Source of the DNA: Chitinophaga filiformis
GTDB taxonomy: Bacteria; Bacteroidota; Bacteroidia; Chitinophagales; Chitinophagaceae
Length of the DNA stretch: 64,000 nt
Assembly (NCBI RefSeq): GCF_021646545.1
Contig: NZ_JAKIRP010000024.1
Coordinates: forward strand, 62,001 to 126,000
Reading direction: 5' to 3'
Made by a program: the position numbers and the translations under genes. Each line of letters opens with the position of its first letter. Position 1 is the first letter of the stretch. The notes under the pieces were generated by a model, which was not told the DNA's origin, did not search any database, and worked only from the letters and a program-made list of their open reading frames with translations. This document shows positions 44,375 through 54,700 of the stretch, in pieces.

Positions 44375-47300
44375 ATGGAGCGTTTACCCGATGCAATCAT
44401 CCTTCCTGTTACTGAAACACAGAAAGGATATTTTCAACAACACATATCCCAGCAGCCAGTTACTTTCTCCTGGCAGATCAATTGTGAGCCGGTACAGGAC
44501 ATGAAAGCGCTTGCGTCAGCGCTGCGGCAGCTTTTTCAAAAGCAGGAAGCCCTGCTGGTACGCTTCGTAAATCAGCCTGACATGGTTTACCCTTTGCAGG
44601 AGATCGGTACTGCGGAAGATGGACACATACATATTTTCCTTGAAGCACAGCGCAAAGATGCCCGCTCATTTTCAAATGATAGTAAACAGTATCTTGAACA
44701 GTTAAGTGAGCTGGTGGTGTTTGCCGCCTCACGCGACAGTGAAGACGCTTGTTATCATGCCTACCTGCAGCTGCCTTTTGGTGTTGCGGATTTTCATAGT
44801 ATAGGTAAGTTGTGCAGTGCCATACAACATGTCTTTTCTGCTAAGCCGGCGGCTGATGCAGCTATATCTTATTCACAATACGTAAGCTGGCAGGCGGAGA
44901 CGCTAAAACAGCAGCCGGAGGAAATAACCAACTGGTTCAAACAACAGCTGCCCACCCGCGTAAAAGCGACACCGTTTTTATTTGAAACAGCAGGTGTTAC
45001 GGATAAACCGGTATATGAAAGCACCGCTGTCAACCGGAAAGGAAGGGCGTTGCAGCTAGAGGTGGAAAGGATAGGGTTTTCCGTGAGGGATTGCTGCTAT
45101 GGCATCTTCAGTATCCTGTTAAGTCATTTTACCAGCAGGGACCTTGTGACACCCGGCGTAGTGCTCAGCGGCAGGGTGTATGACGAATTGGATAATACAG
45201 TGGGGCTTATCGACCAGGTGGTTCCATTACCACTGACATGGGAGGACAGGTTTAAATTGCTGGTCAACACGATCTCTCAGCTAATGGGAGAGCGTCAATC
45301 TGTAGCTGAATATTTCAGCCATGAATTTATACAGGAAGTTTCCGGTAGTGGATTGCCTTATGTGGTGCAGTACGTACAACTGCCTGATGATGTCGTGCAT
45401 TACAGTGACTGGCAGGTGATACTTCCTGGTGTGGCATTGCAGCTGGACATCCTGGATACACAGGATGGATTGGCTACCCGCTGGATTTTTGACAGTACGC
45501 GGTTCAGCCGGCCTGCGGTAGAACAGATAGACCGCGTATTGCAAAAGCTGCTGGACCTCGCTGCAGTTAATCCGAAACAGCTCACAAACATTAATTTACT
45601 GGCGGATGAAACGCCTGTTGATATAGATCTTCCGACCACTGCACAACAGGACTTTATCACCCTGTTTCAGGCAAGCTGCCGGCAGTACCCCGACGCAGTG
45701 GCCATTGTGGAGGGCGACATAACATATACCTATAGCGCATTGGAACAGTTGGCCAATAAACTGGCGCTTGTGCTGATGAAAGAAAAGGGTGTACAGCCCG
45801 GAGATATTGTAGCTATCAGTGCGCCGAGAAGTGCCCGGGTGCTTATTGCCCTCATTGCCATTATGAAGGCAGGAGCAGCTTTCCTGCCACTGGACAGGTC
45901 ACAGCCGGCAGTCAGGGTACGGGCTATTCTGGATGATGCGGCCCCGGTGCTTGTGCTGACGGAGAATGCAGATGACAGGATCGGTTGTTCGATAGCGGCC
46001 TTGCTGGAGACAGCAGACAGCGTATCTGGTGAGATGGCGTATCCGCAACTGGATGGCGAAGCGCTTTCTTATGTGATCTATACGTCTGGTACGACAGGCA
46101 AACCAAAGGGTTGTATGTTGTCAGTGAATAATCTGTCGCATTACTTACACTGGTGCGCCAAAACCTATACTAAAGAAACCATCTGCGGCAACTTCCCCTG
46201 GTTTACGCCATTGTCCTTTGACCTTACCATCACCGGCATCTTTTTGCCGCTGATAACCGGAAAGAAGGTGGTGGTATTTCCGGAGGAATTACAGACAGAC
46301 CTCATCCTGCAGCAATGTTTTTCAGGAAAGTATGGCGTTGACAGTATTAAACTGACGCCTTCGCATATCAGTCTCTTAAAACACCTGGAACTGACAGAAA
46401 CGCCTATACAGGTGGTGATCACAGGAGGAGAGCAGTTACAGGGTTCGCAGGCAGCGGCCTTGTTCCGGCTGAACAAAGACATTTTGCTATTCAATGAATA
46501 CGGGCCAACGGAAGCTACTGTTGGCTGCATAGTGAAGCTTATCAGTCCTGACGATCAGCTGATCACCATAGGACGTCCGATAGATGGGATGCATGCGTGC
46601 ATCCTCAATAATGCGGGACAGCCGCTATTGCCGGGATTGGCCGGAGAACTGTTCCTGGCAGGTAAGGGAATTGCCATGGGCTATCTCAACAACCAGGCCT
46701 TGACAGATGAGAAGTTTATACTGTCAGGTAATGATCGGGTGCTTTACAGAACCGGCGACCTTGCCCGGCAATTGCCGGACGGAGAGCTGGTGTTCCTGGG
46801 CAGGATGGACCAGCAGCTGAAGATCCGCGGATACCGTATAGAAGCAGAGGAAATCATACACCATTTACAATATATTCCGGGCGTAAGGGCGGCACATGTA
46901 CTGGCGGAGCAGCATGGGGATGACCCCGAGCTGGCGCTGTTCTTTGAGGGCGATGCAGCCATCGCGGCTGTGGCAGCGTTGCTGAAAACGCATCTGCCGG
47001 CATACATGGTGCCGCAACATTTTTATAGGGTGAAGCAAATACCACTTACCATCAATGGAAAAGTGGATACCAAACGGCTGTTGTCCCATAGCTTAACCAT
47101 TAAAGAAGACACAAGACCTTATGAAGCCCCTGTTAACGATACCGAAGAACAGATAGCGGCTATCTGGAAGGAGCTGTTGCAGGTGGAGCAGGTGGGCAGG
47201 CATGACCACTTTTTTGCTTCCGGCGGACAAAGCATCAAGGCTTCGGCATTGGTGGCCCGTTTAAACAGGCATTTTAAGGCCGGATTTTCGCTGAAAGATA

Positions 47301-50300
47301 TTTTTGACTATCCGGTATTGTCCGAACAGGCAATACGCGCTGTAAAAGCTAAAAAGGCCCTTTTAACGGATCCTGTAGAGCTGCCCTTGCGCGAATCGTA
47401 TGAATTGTCGGGGCAGCAGCTGCGGATCTGGACAGAACACAAGGGGGTCCGTTTTTCTACTGCCTACAACATGCCTGTTGCCTACCGGATCCACGGTCCG
47501 TTTTCGGTACAGCGTTTTGTGGCTGCCTTTGAGAAGGTCATTGAACGTTTTGAATCATTGCGCACCACCTTTGTTTGCGGAGACGATGGTATACCCAGGC
47601 AGGTGATCCATCGTGATACGGCTTTTGTCTATCACTATGAAGAGGGACCTGTTGATGTTGAAACAGTGTGCCGGCAGCATGCGCAGCTGCATATACTGCT
47701 GGATGTGCTCCCGCTGTACAGAATAGCCTTGTACAAACTGGCTCAGGAAGAATGGCTGTTGCTGATCAACCTGCATCATATAATTGCGGACGGATTGTCG
47801 GAAGAGATCCTGTTTGCGCACTTACTGAAGGAATATGATGAGTTGAACGTACATGACACTTCCTCCGGTTTGCAGTATAAAGAGTACGCGGCCTGGCAGA
47901 ACAGCCTGCAGCAGGACAAGGCAGCCCGTGATTACTGGCTACAGCAATTCAGGGACCCGCTGCCTGTGGCGGCATTAACGGCTCCTGCGAATAGTAGCCG
48001 TCAGCAGCAGACGATGGCCGGCAGTCACAGCATAACATTGGGAAAGACGCTTTCAGGCAGGATACTGGCGTTCTCGAAGGAGAGAAAGATCACCGTCTTC
48101 CCGTTATTGCTGTCGATAGTAGATATGTTATTATACCGCTATGGCGGTGGCAACGACAGGGTGCTGGCCATCCCGGTAGATAATCGCCTGCACGAAGCTT
48201 TTATGCAACAGGTAGGTTTTTTCCTGAATACACTGCTCTTAAGAAATGAGCTTGATCCTAAGGCATCCTTTCATCAGTTAACTGACAGGTGGAGCCGTCG
48301 CCTGGCCGAAGGCCTGGAGCACCAGCAATATCCTTATGAGCTACTGGCAAAAGAACTGGTGGCGCTGCACGGCATCTCCGGCGATAGCCTGTTCCATGTA
48401 CTGGTCAATTTCCAGGAAAGGCAGCAGGGTAATACCATTGAAACAAATGAACTAAGGTTGGAGAAACTGCCGTACGACGGGCATACACAGGCCAAAGTGG
48501 GACTGGCATTCAACTTTTCTCAGCATAAGGATGAACTGAGCCTCACGGTCGACTATGACAGCACCCGTTATGAAGCGTCTTTCATCCGCCAGCTATTAAG
48601 GCATTGCCTCTTCCTGGCAGGGCAGCTGATAGACCAGGCAGAAAGCGCTGTGGGAACAGTGAGTATGCTTTCGCCCGACGAAGTGGCGCAATGGAAGAAG
48701 TGTGGTACAGGGCCTGTTGTCAATATCGCACCCGCTGAAACGATCATTTCCCGCTTCCGTCAGGTGGCGGAACAATATCCCGACTGCACGGCTATTGTTG
48801 ACCAGGGCAGGAGGGTGAGCTATCGTACGCTGTTAAAACGAGTGTTGACCATGGGTATGGGCGGGATACTGCCCGGTCAGATCGTGCCGGTGCTGGCGGC
48901 GCGTAATGAACTGACGGTAACGGCTATGCTGGCCATTATGAACCGTGGGGCGATATACCTGCCTGTCGACGTGAAATTGCCGGAGGAAAGGGTCCTGGCT
49001 ATCATTAGAGAATGCGGTGTACAGGTTGTGCTGAATACCTCCGGGCAAGCCTACGAGCTGAAAGATATTGCCGTACTGACACCTACGTTTACCAGCAGGG
49101 AGAGCCAGCCGGTACGCATTACAGGAGAAGTACCTGCTTATATGATCTTCACTTCCGGTTCTACCGGTAAGCCTAAGGGACTCAGCATATCCCATACAGG
49201 GTTGTTAAACACCATCACTGCGCAGATCGCGGGATTTGGCGTGAGCCAGGATGATCATTGTCTTTGGTTCTCATCACCCGGTTTTGATGCATCCCTGTCG
49301 GAAGTATGCCTGGCACTATTATCCGGGGCCGCTTTATATACAGCTGGTCCTGAGCTGATCAATAACCAGTATGTATTCCTCGACTGGCTCACAAACAGTG
49401 GCATCTCGGTAGCCACCATTCCCCCGGCTTACCTGTCTGCATTACCGGCAGCGCTGCCAGCTACCCTACGTGTGCTCATTGCTGCGGGAGAGGCCCTGCC
49501 TGAAAGGACAGGACTTGCACTGGCCGGTCAGCATATGCTGTTCAATGCATATGGTCCTTCGGAGAATGCTATCTGTACCACTTTCACCCGGATCTATCCT
49601 GCAGATCACCTGATGCCTATAGGTATGCCGATAGCCAATGTGCAGGTAAAAGTACTGGATGCTGACCAGCAACCGGTGCCTGCAGGGGTAACAGGAGAAC
49701 TACATATTACGGGCGTCGGACTGGCGAAAGGGTACTACAATAATGAAACAGAAACTGCATTACGTTTTTATAAAGCTGGAGAGGAGACATGGTACCGTAC
49801 GGGGGACTTCGTACGTTGGCTCGATGATGGCAGGATGGCCTTTGTGGGGAGGAAAGACGAGCAGGTAAAGATCAATGGCAACAGGGTAGAGCTGGAAGAC
49901 ATCCGGCATTGCCTGACTGCCCACCACCTGGTGAAAGATGCCGTGGTAGTATACAGGGCATTTGAAGGGACTGCACATCCCATACTGGTGGCGTATGTTG
50001 TGCCGGAAAATGCTACCTGCGACAGCGATATGCTGATGGCGTATGCCAGGACGGTATTGCCGGCTTATATGGTGCCTTCTTTCTTTATCACCGTACCGCT
50101 TATACCGCTTACCGGCAATGGAAAGAAAGACAGCAGCAACCTGCCTTCGCCTGTTATTCATGAGCAGGGGCATACCGCTGGGCCGCTATCAGAAAGTGAG
50201 CAGATGATAGCTATGCTGTATACTGGCCTGCTAAGTACACTTGCCGACCGGCATACACATTTCTTTGCCGCCGGTGGTAACAGTCTTCGCGCTATTCAGC

Positions 50301-51715
50301 TTATTTCGGCTATCTACAAGTTATCTGAAAAGTCTGTCACACTGGGAGAGCTTTACAGGCATCCACAGGTAAAGGAACTGGCCCTCCTGCTTGATCAGAA
50401 AACGCCGGAGCTTTCTTACGAAAAGTATCTGGAGGAGAATGAATGGTACAGGGCTACTCCTATGCAGCAGCGCATATGGGCTGATATGGAGGTGAGCGGC
50501 GGAGGCAAATATCTCATGAAGGGGTCCTTTGAGTTGAGTGGTCCGCTGGATGAGGCCCGTTTCAGCAAAGCGCTTCGCCATGTGCTGGAAGTTCATGGTA
50601 TGCTGAGATGCCGCTTCCGGGTATCCGGAGAAGGCCTGCAATATAAACTGTTCCCTGTAGATGAAAGTCAGATACAGTATGGTGATGGCTCCAGTGTGGA
50701 GATGAACCCTGAGCAGGATCCCGTATGCCGGTTGTTCTTACAACAACATGATCAGGACCGTTACGTGTTCACATTTGTGTTACATCATCTTATTGCAGAT
50801 GCATGGAGTATCAAGGTACTCATGACAGCCATCCTCGACCATTATGGGAATGCGCTACAGTATAAAGAAATTACACCCTATAGTAAATATGCACAAAGTA
50901 TCAGTCAGCTGCTGCCCGTTAAAACCGACAGGGTTGCACTGGCCCGTCATTGCCTTTTGAAAGAAAAACAGGAGGTAAATACAGCAGAACAGGGCACCGG
51001 GTATTTCAGGCAGATATTTCATAAGTATTCAGGTGACACCATCACGGAGTTGTCTGCGCAATACAAGGTATCTCCCTTTGCACTGATCACCGGCTTACAA
51101 ACGCTGGCATTTATGGATGATGCGGTGCAACCGGTATTGACGGTGTTTGCGCCGCTTCACGGACGCTTTGATCCGGCCTGGTACAATACGGTGGGGCTGT
51201 TCATGAACGTAGTGCCCTTCACTATCTACAAGCAGTTATATACACATATATCAGACCTGATCGAGCATGTGCAGGCACAGTGTACTGCTTATCTTGAGCA
51301 GCCTGAAAGGTATGTGGCGCAATGGGTACCGGCTGGCGCAGAAGAAGTGGAGGGCCGGGGCATCCTGGAAATTCATATAGATGATTTAGAAGGGCATTAC
51401 CGGGATGAAGCTGTAACGCCACCGGATATTACTATTCGCCCGCTTCATACTGCCATGAGCAGAAAGTTCAGCATGGAAATACATTTTACCTCAGACAGCC
51501 AGGGACTTTCAGCAGAATGCCTGTATGATCAGGGCGCCTACAGCGGAAAGTCCGTACAACGGGGCATCGCGCGGTTTGAACAGATGCTGTCTGCACTTAG
51601 CAGTGAACCTTCACAAACGATGATTGCCCTGGAACTTCAATTACATAACACGGAAAAGAACTTGATGCAGTCCGCACAACAGGACAGCATCCGTAGCTTC
51701 CTCAAAAAGAATTAA
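44375..51715 (+). CDS. NRPS 1: C-like*-A(Asx)-T-C-A(aromatic)-T-C
   Basis: This protein has 2446 residues. Domain 1 (about 1-430) is condensation-like but its HHxxxDG site reads QLPFGVADFHS, so it cannot condense; it fits an interface-type domain that recruits the hydroxylase. A1 (430-910) has the code DLTKIGEVG, close to Asn (DLTKLGEVGK) and Asp. T1 Ser953 (GGQSI). A normal C (about 1005-1430) has HHIIADGLS. A2 (1450-1900) has the code DASTIAAIC, close to GrsA Phe (DAWTIAAICK), so Phe/Tyr-like. T2 Ser1970 (GGNSL). The terminal C (2030-2446) has HHLIADAWS, Ala for Gly. Codes were read by eye against GrsA. Confidence 0.88.
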   Translation: MERLPDAIILPVTETQKGYFQQHISQQPVTFSWQINCEPVQDMKALASALRQLFQKQEALLVRFVNQPDMVYPLQEIGTAEDGHIHIFLEAQRKDARSFSNDSKQYLEQLSELVVFAASRDSEDACYHAYLQLPFGVADFHSIGKLCSAIQHVFSAKPAADAAISYSQYVSWQAETLKQQPEEITNWFKQQLPTRVKATPFLFETAGVTDKPVYESTAVNRKGRALQLEVERIGFSVRDCCYGIFSILLSHFTSRDLVTPGVVLSGRVYDELDNTVGLIDQVVPLPLTWEDRFKLLVNTISQLMGERQSVAEYFSHEFIQEVSGSGLPYVVQYVQLPDDVVHYSDWQVILPGVALQLDILDTQDGLATRWIFDSTRFSRPAVEQIDRVLQKLLDLAAVNPKQLTNINLLADETPVDIDLPTTAQQDFITLFQASCRQYPDAVAIVEGDITYTYSALEQLANKLALVLMKEKGVQPGDIVAISAPRSARVLIALIAIMKAGAAFLPLDRSQPAVRVRAILDDAAPVLVLTENADDRIGCSIAALLETADSVSGEMAYPQLDGEALSYVIYTSGTTGKPKGCMLSVNNLSHYLHWCAKTYTKETICGNFPWFTPLSFDLTITGIFLPLITGKKVVVFPEELQTDLILQQCFSGKYGVDSIKLTPSHISLLKHLELTETPIQVVITGGEQLQGSQAAALFRLNKDILLFNEYGPTEATVGCIVKLISPDDQLITIGRPIDGMHACILNNAGQPLLPGLAGELFLAGKGIAMGYLNNQALTDEKFILSGNDRVLYRTGDLARQLPDGELVFLGRMDQQLKIRGYRIEAEEIIHHLQYIPGVRAAHVLAEQHGDDPELALFFEGDAAIAAVAALLKTHLPAYMVPQHFYRVKQIPLTINGKVDTKRLLSHSLTIKEDTRPYEAPVNDTEEQIAAIWKELLQVEQVGRHDHFFASGGQSIKASALVARLNRHFKAGFSLKDIFDYPVLSEQAIRAVKAKKALLTDPVELPLRESYELSGQQLRIWTEHKGVRFSTAYNMPVAYRIHGPFSVQRFVAAFEKVIERFESLRTTFVCGDDGIPRQVIHRDTAFVYHYEEGPVDVETVCRQHAQLHILLDVLPLYRIALYKLAQEEWLLLINLHHIIADGLSEEILFAHLLKEYDELNVHDTSSGLQYKEYAAWQNSLQQDKAARDYWLQQFRDPLPVAALTAPANSSRQQQTMAGSHSITLGKTLSGRILAFSKERKITVFPLLLSIVDMLLYRYGGGNDRVLAIPVDNRLHEAFMQQVGFFLNTLLLRNELDPKASFHQLTDRWSRRLAEGLEHQQYPYELLAKELVALHGISGDSLFHVLVNFQERQQGNTIETNELRLEKLPYDGHTQAKVGLAFNFSQHKDELSLTVDYDSTRYEASFIRQLLRHCLFLAGQLIDQAESAVGTVSMLSPDEVAQWKKCGTGPVVNIAPAETIISRFRQVAEQYPDCTAIVDQGRRVSYRTLLKRVLTMGMGGILPGQIVPVLAARNELTVTAMLAIMNRGAIYLPVDVKLPEERVLAIIRECGVQVVLNTSGQAYELKDIAVLTPTFTSRESQPVRITGEVPAYMIFTSGSTGKPKGLSISHTGLLNTITAQIAGFGVSQDDHCLWFSSPGFDASLSEVCLALLSGAALYTAGPELINNQYVFLDWLTNSGISVATIPPAYLSALPAALPATLRVLIAAGEALPERTGLALAGQHMLFNAYGPSENAICTTFTRIYPADHLMPIGMPIANVQVKVLDADQQPVPAGVTGELHITGVGLAKGYYNNETETALRFYKAGEETWYRTGDFVRWLDDGRMAFVGRKDEQVKINGNRVELEDIRHCLTAHHLVKDAVVVYRAFEGTAHPILVAYVVPENATCDSDMLMAYARTVLPAYMVPSFFITVPLIPLTGNGKKDSSNLPSPVIHEQGHTAGPLSESEQMIAMLYTGLLSTLADRHTHFFAAGGNSLRAIQLISAIYKLSEKSVTLGELYRHPQVKELALLLDQKTPELSYEKYLEENEWYRATPMQQRIWADMEVSGGGKYLMKGSFELSGPLDEARFSKALRHVLEVHGMLRCRFRVSGEGLQYKLFPVDESQIQYGDGSSVEMNPEQDPVCRLFLQQHDQDRYVFTFVLHHLIADAWSIKVLMTAILDHYGNALQYKEITPYSKYAQSISQLLPVKTDRVALARHCLLKEKQEVNTAEQGTGYFRQIFHKYSGDTITELSAQYKVSPFALITGLQTLAFMDDAVQPVLTVFAPLHGRFDPAWYNTVGLFMNVVPFTIYKQLYTHISDLIEHVQAQCTAYLEQPERYVAQWVPAGAEEVEGRGILEIHIDDLEGHYRDEAVTPPDITIRPLHTAMSRKFSMEIHFTSDSQGLSAECLYDQGAYSGKSVQRGIARFEQMLSALSSEPSQTMIALELQLHNTEKNLMQSAQQDSIRSFLKKN

Positions 51716-51724
51716 GCGTTTAAT

Positions 51725-54700
51725 ATGAGTATCCATTGTATATCTCCTGTGCAGAAAAAGTACTTCAGTCTCAAGTGGGAGCAGGCATTGTTACACAGGG
51801 CTTTATTCAGGATCACTACACCTGTTACACACGATATTGTTAGTCGCTGGCGAGACCTGGTAAGCAGGCATGGTATACTGAGAACTGTCAGTACCTGTAC
51901 CAGCAACGTCAGTGTCCCTTTCCAGGAAGTGAAGGACGAAGATCAAACCGTGCTGACTGTTATTGCAGATAAGGGGCATGATGAAGGAGCTGTTATCGCC
52001 GAATGGCAGCGTGTATCGTCACTGGATAATACGAAGATCCGGCTGATTGTCTTTAATGACGATAAAGGCATGCCTGCCTACCTCGGTCTCGTAGCGCCGA
52101 CGGTATGGCTGGACAGCTGGTCTTTACGTTTTCTCGTACAACAGCTGATCACAGCAAATACACCGGAAGAAGAGCCGCTTCAGTTCATCCAGTATGTGGA
52201 ATGGCTGGAGAGTATTTCAGATGAGGGCACGGACTTACCGCAGGACCTGGAACAGGAGCCTGTACAGACTACCGGAACGCTTACCTTGCAGCACGGCGTG
52301 GGTAACGGTATATACAGTTCCTATGTCACCACAGACCTGAAAGCAGGTGACGCATTGCTTGAGCAGCTGGAGCAGGTAGCCATACAACAAAACATTACAC
52401 CCGCTGATATCTGGTATTGGGCATGGACGAATGTAACTGCCCGGTACCTGAAACAAGGTACAGGTGCAGCTGCTTATATATCATCCGGTCGGCAGTTCGA
52501 TGAGTTCAAACAGATACCTGGTGCTTTTGCAAAAGGCATCTACAGCAATTTCCGCAAGGAAGACGCGCAGGATGTGGTGCGATTAAAGGAGAGGCGGGAA
52601 CGTTTTGATCTGTACCGGGAACAGCTGGAAGCAAATGCTGCTTACAGCAATTGTACCTGTAGCTTTGAATACCTGGAACGCGACCATTTCCCGGAAGGAG
52701 TACTGGCAGAGATGCCGGTTTGCGTAGAGAGTCTTTCCTGCCATGAGCCGTTTATACTGTCTTTTTTTGCAGAAGATACCGCAGGCGCCACCAGAATAGT
52801 ATTGCAGGCAGATGAAAATGCAATCACTGCCGCTTCTCTGGAATGGATCCGGCAGACCTTACTGGATGACGTGAGCCGTTTTGTAACTGGAGAGGCAATA
52901 AGCAACCCGACGGACATACAGCCATTGTTCGGTGCACAGATACCGTTTGAGTTCGTGCCTGTAACAGATACTTTTATGGCCACCGCTGGCCGTTATCCCG
53001 ACCATATTGCGTTGGAATGGGATGGGGGTAGTATGAGCTATCAGGAATTACTCCGGCAATCAAGGCAGCTGGCGGAGGTGCTGATCGTACAGCATCGCAT
53101 CCAGCCGGGCGACAGGGTGCTGATCAACATGGCCCGTACAGAGAAGTTGATACCTGTTATGTGGGCTGTGATGCTAAGCGGCGCCACGTATGTACCGGTC
53201 GATAAACAGTATCCTGAAGCCAGGATCAAATATATCATGCAGCAGTCTGAAGCCAAACTGGCTATTACAGACGGCCCGCGAACCGACAGGAGCATCTCTC
53301 CGGAGAAACTCTTCAGGGCAGCTGACCATATTGAGATCAACAGGCAGCTACCACGCTGGCAGCCGGAGCAGCCGGTTTATATATTGTATACATCAGGTAC
53401 GACAGGGCAGCCCAAAGGCTGTGTCATTACCATGAGCAACCTCTTACACTATACCCATTGGGCGAGCTACTATTATTTCTCTAATCATCCTGTGGGAACA
53501 ATGCCTTTGTTTACGCCAATCGCATTTGACCTGACAGTTACAGCTGTCTTTTGTACGCTGTTGAGGGGGGCGATACTGTATATCTGTGCAGAGGAAACAG
53601 AGGTGAGCACACATCTGCAGAACGCTTTCAACACCATGAATGCCATCAAGCTGACGCCTTCGCACATCCGTATGCTACCGCACCTGGGCATTACACATAC
53701 CACGACAGATATCTGCATCGTTGGCGGAGAGGCGCTGCAGGAAAGCGATATCGCCATCCTGCGGAGCTTGAATCCTGCAATGAAGATCTACAATGAATAC
53801 GGCCCTACAGAGTGTACTGTGGGCTGCATTGTCTGGAATGTGCCTGAGTCATTTAACGAGATATTGATAGGAGAACCTATCTGTAATACAAGCGCCTGCA
53901 TATTGGATGCGCAGATGCAGCCATGTACGCCCGGTATTGAGGGAGAGATCTGGATTGGCGGAAGCACGGTGGGTGCAGGTTATTTTCATGATGAAGCGAA
54001 AACGGCAGCGCGTTTTGTAGACGGCTTATACAAAACGGGCGATAAGGGATACTGGCTGCCGGATGGCAATATCTGCTACACGGGGCGCAATGATGATATG
54101 ATCAAGCTAAGGGGCTACCGTATAGAGCGGGGTGAAATAACTTCCGTTATACGCAATGTGGCTGGTGTAAGTGATGCTTTTGTCATCATACGTCAGGAGG
54201 AACTGGTGGGCTATTATGCCGGTGCGCCCGAACTGGCTGCCGCCATCAGGAAAGAAATGGAGGAACAGTTGCCGGCGTACATGATACCTGTCAGCCTGAT
54301 CGCGATGGAGCGTTTTCCTGTGAACGTCAACGGCAAACTGGATATTGCTGCATTACCCTCTCCGGAAGAGGTGCGCAGCAGGGACGAGATCGTGCTGCCC
54401 CGCACGGCACAGGAAAAGATGCTGGCGCAGGTGTGGGAGACGGTATTGCAAAAAGCGCCTGTGGGTATTCACGACCACTTCCTGGGCATTGGCGGCGATT
54501 CCATAAAAGCCATACAGGTGGTGGCGAAGATGCGGGAGAAAGGCTGGATGTTGCAGGTGGGAGATATACTAAGGTTCCCTACCATTTCGCAGCTGGTGAA
54601 CTACCTGAAAGAAGCAGCACATATACCGGTGGATGAACTGGCGGATGGCGGATCGATTCCACTGGCGCCTTTACAGATCAAGTTTTTCAGGGATAATACG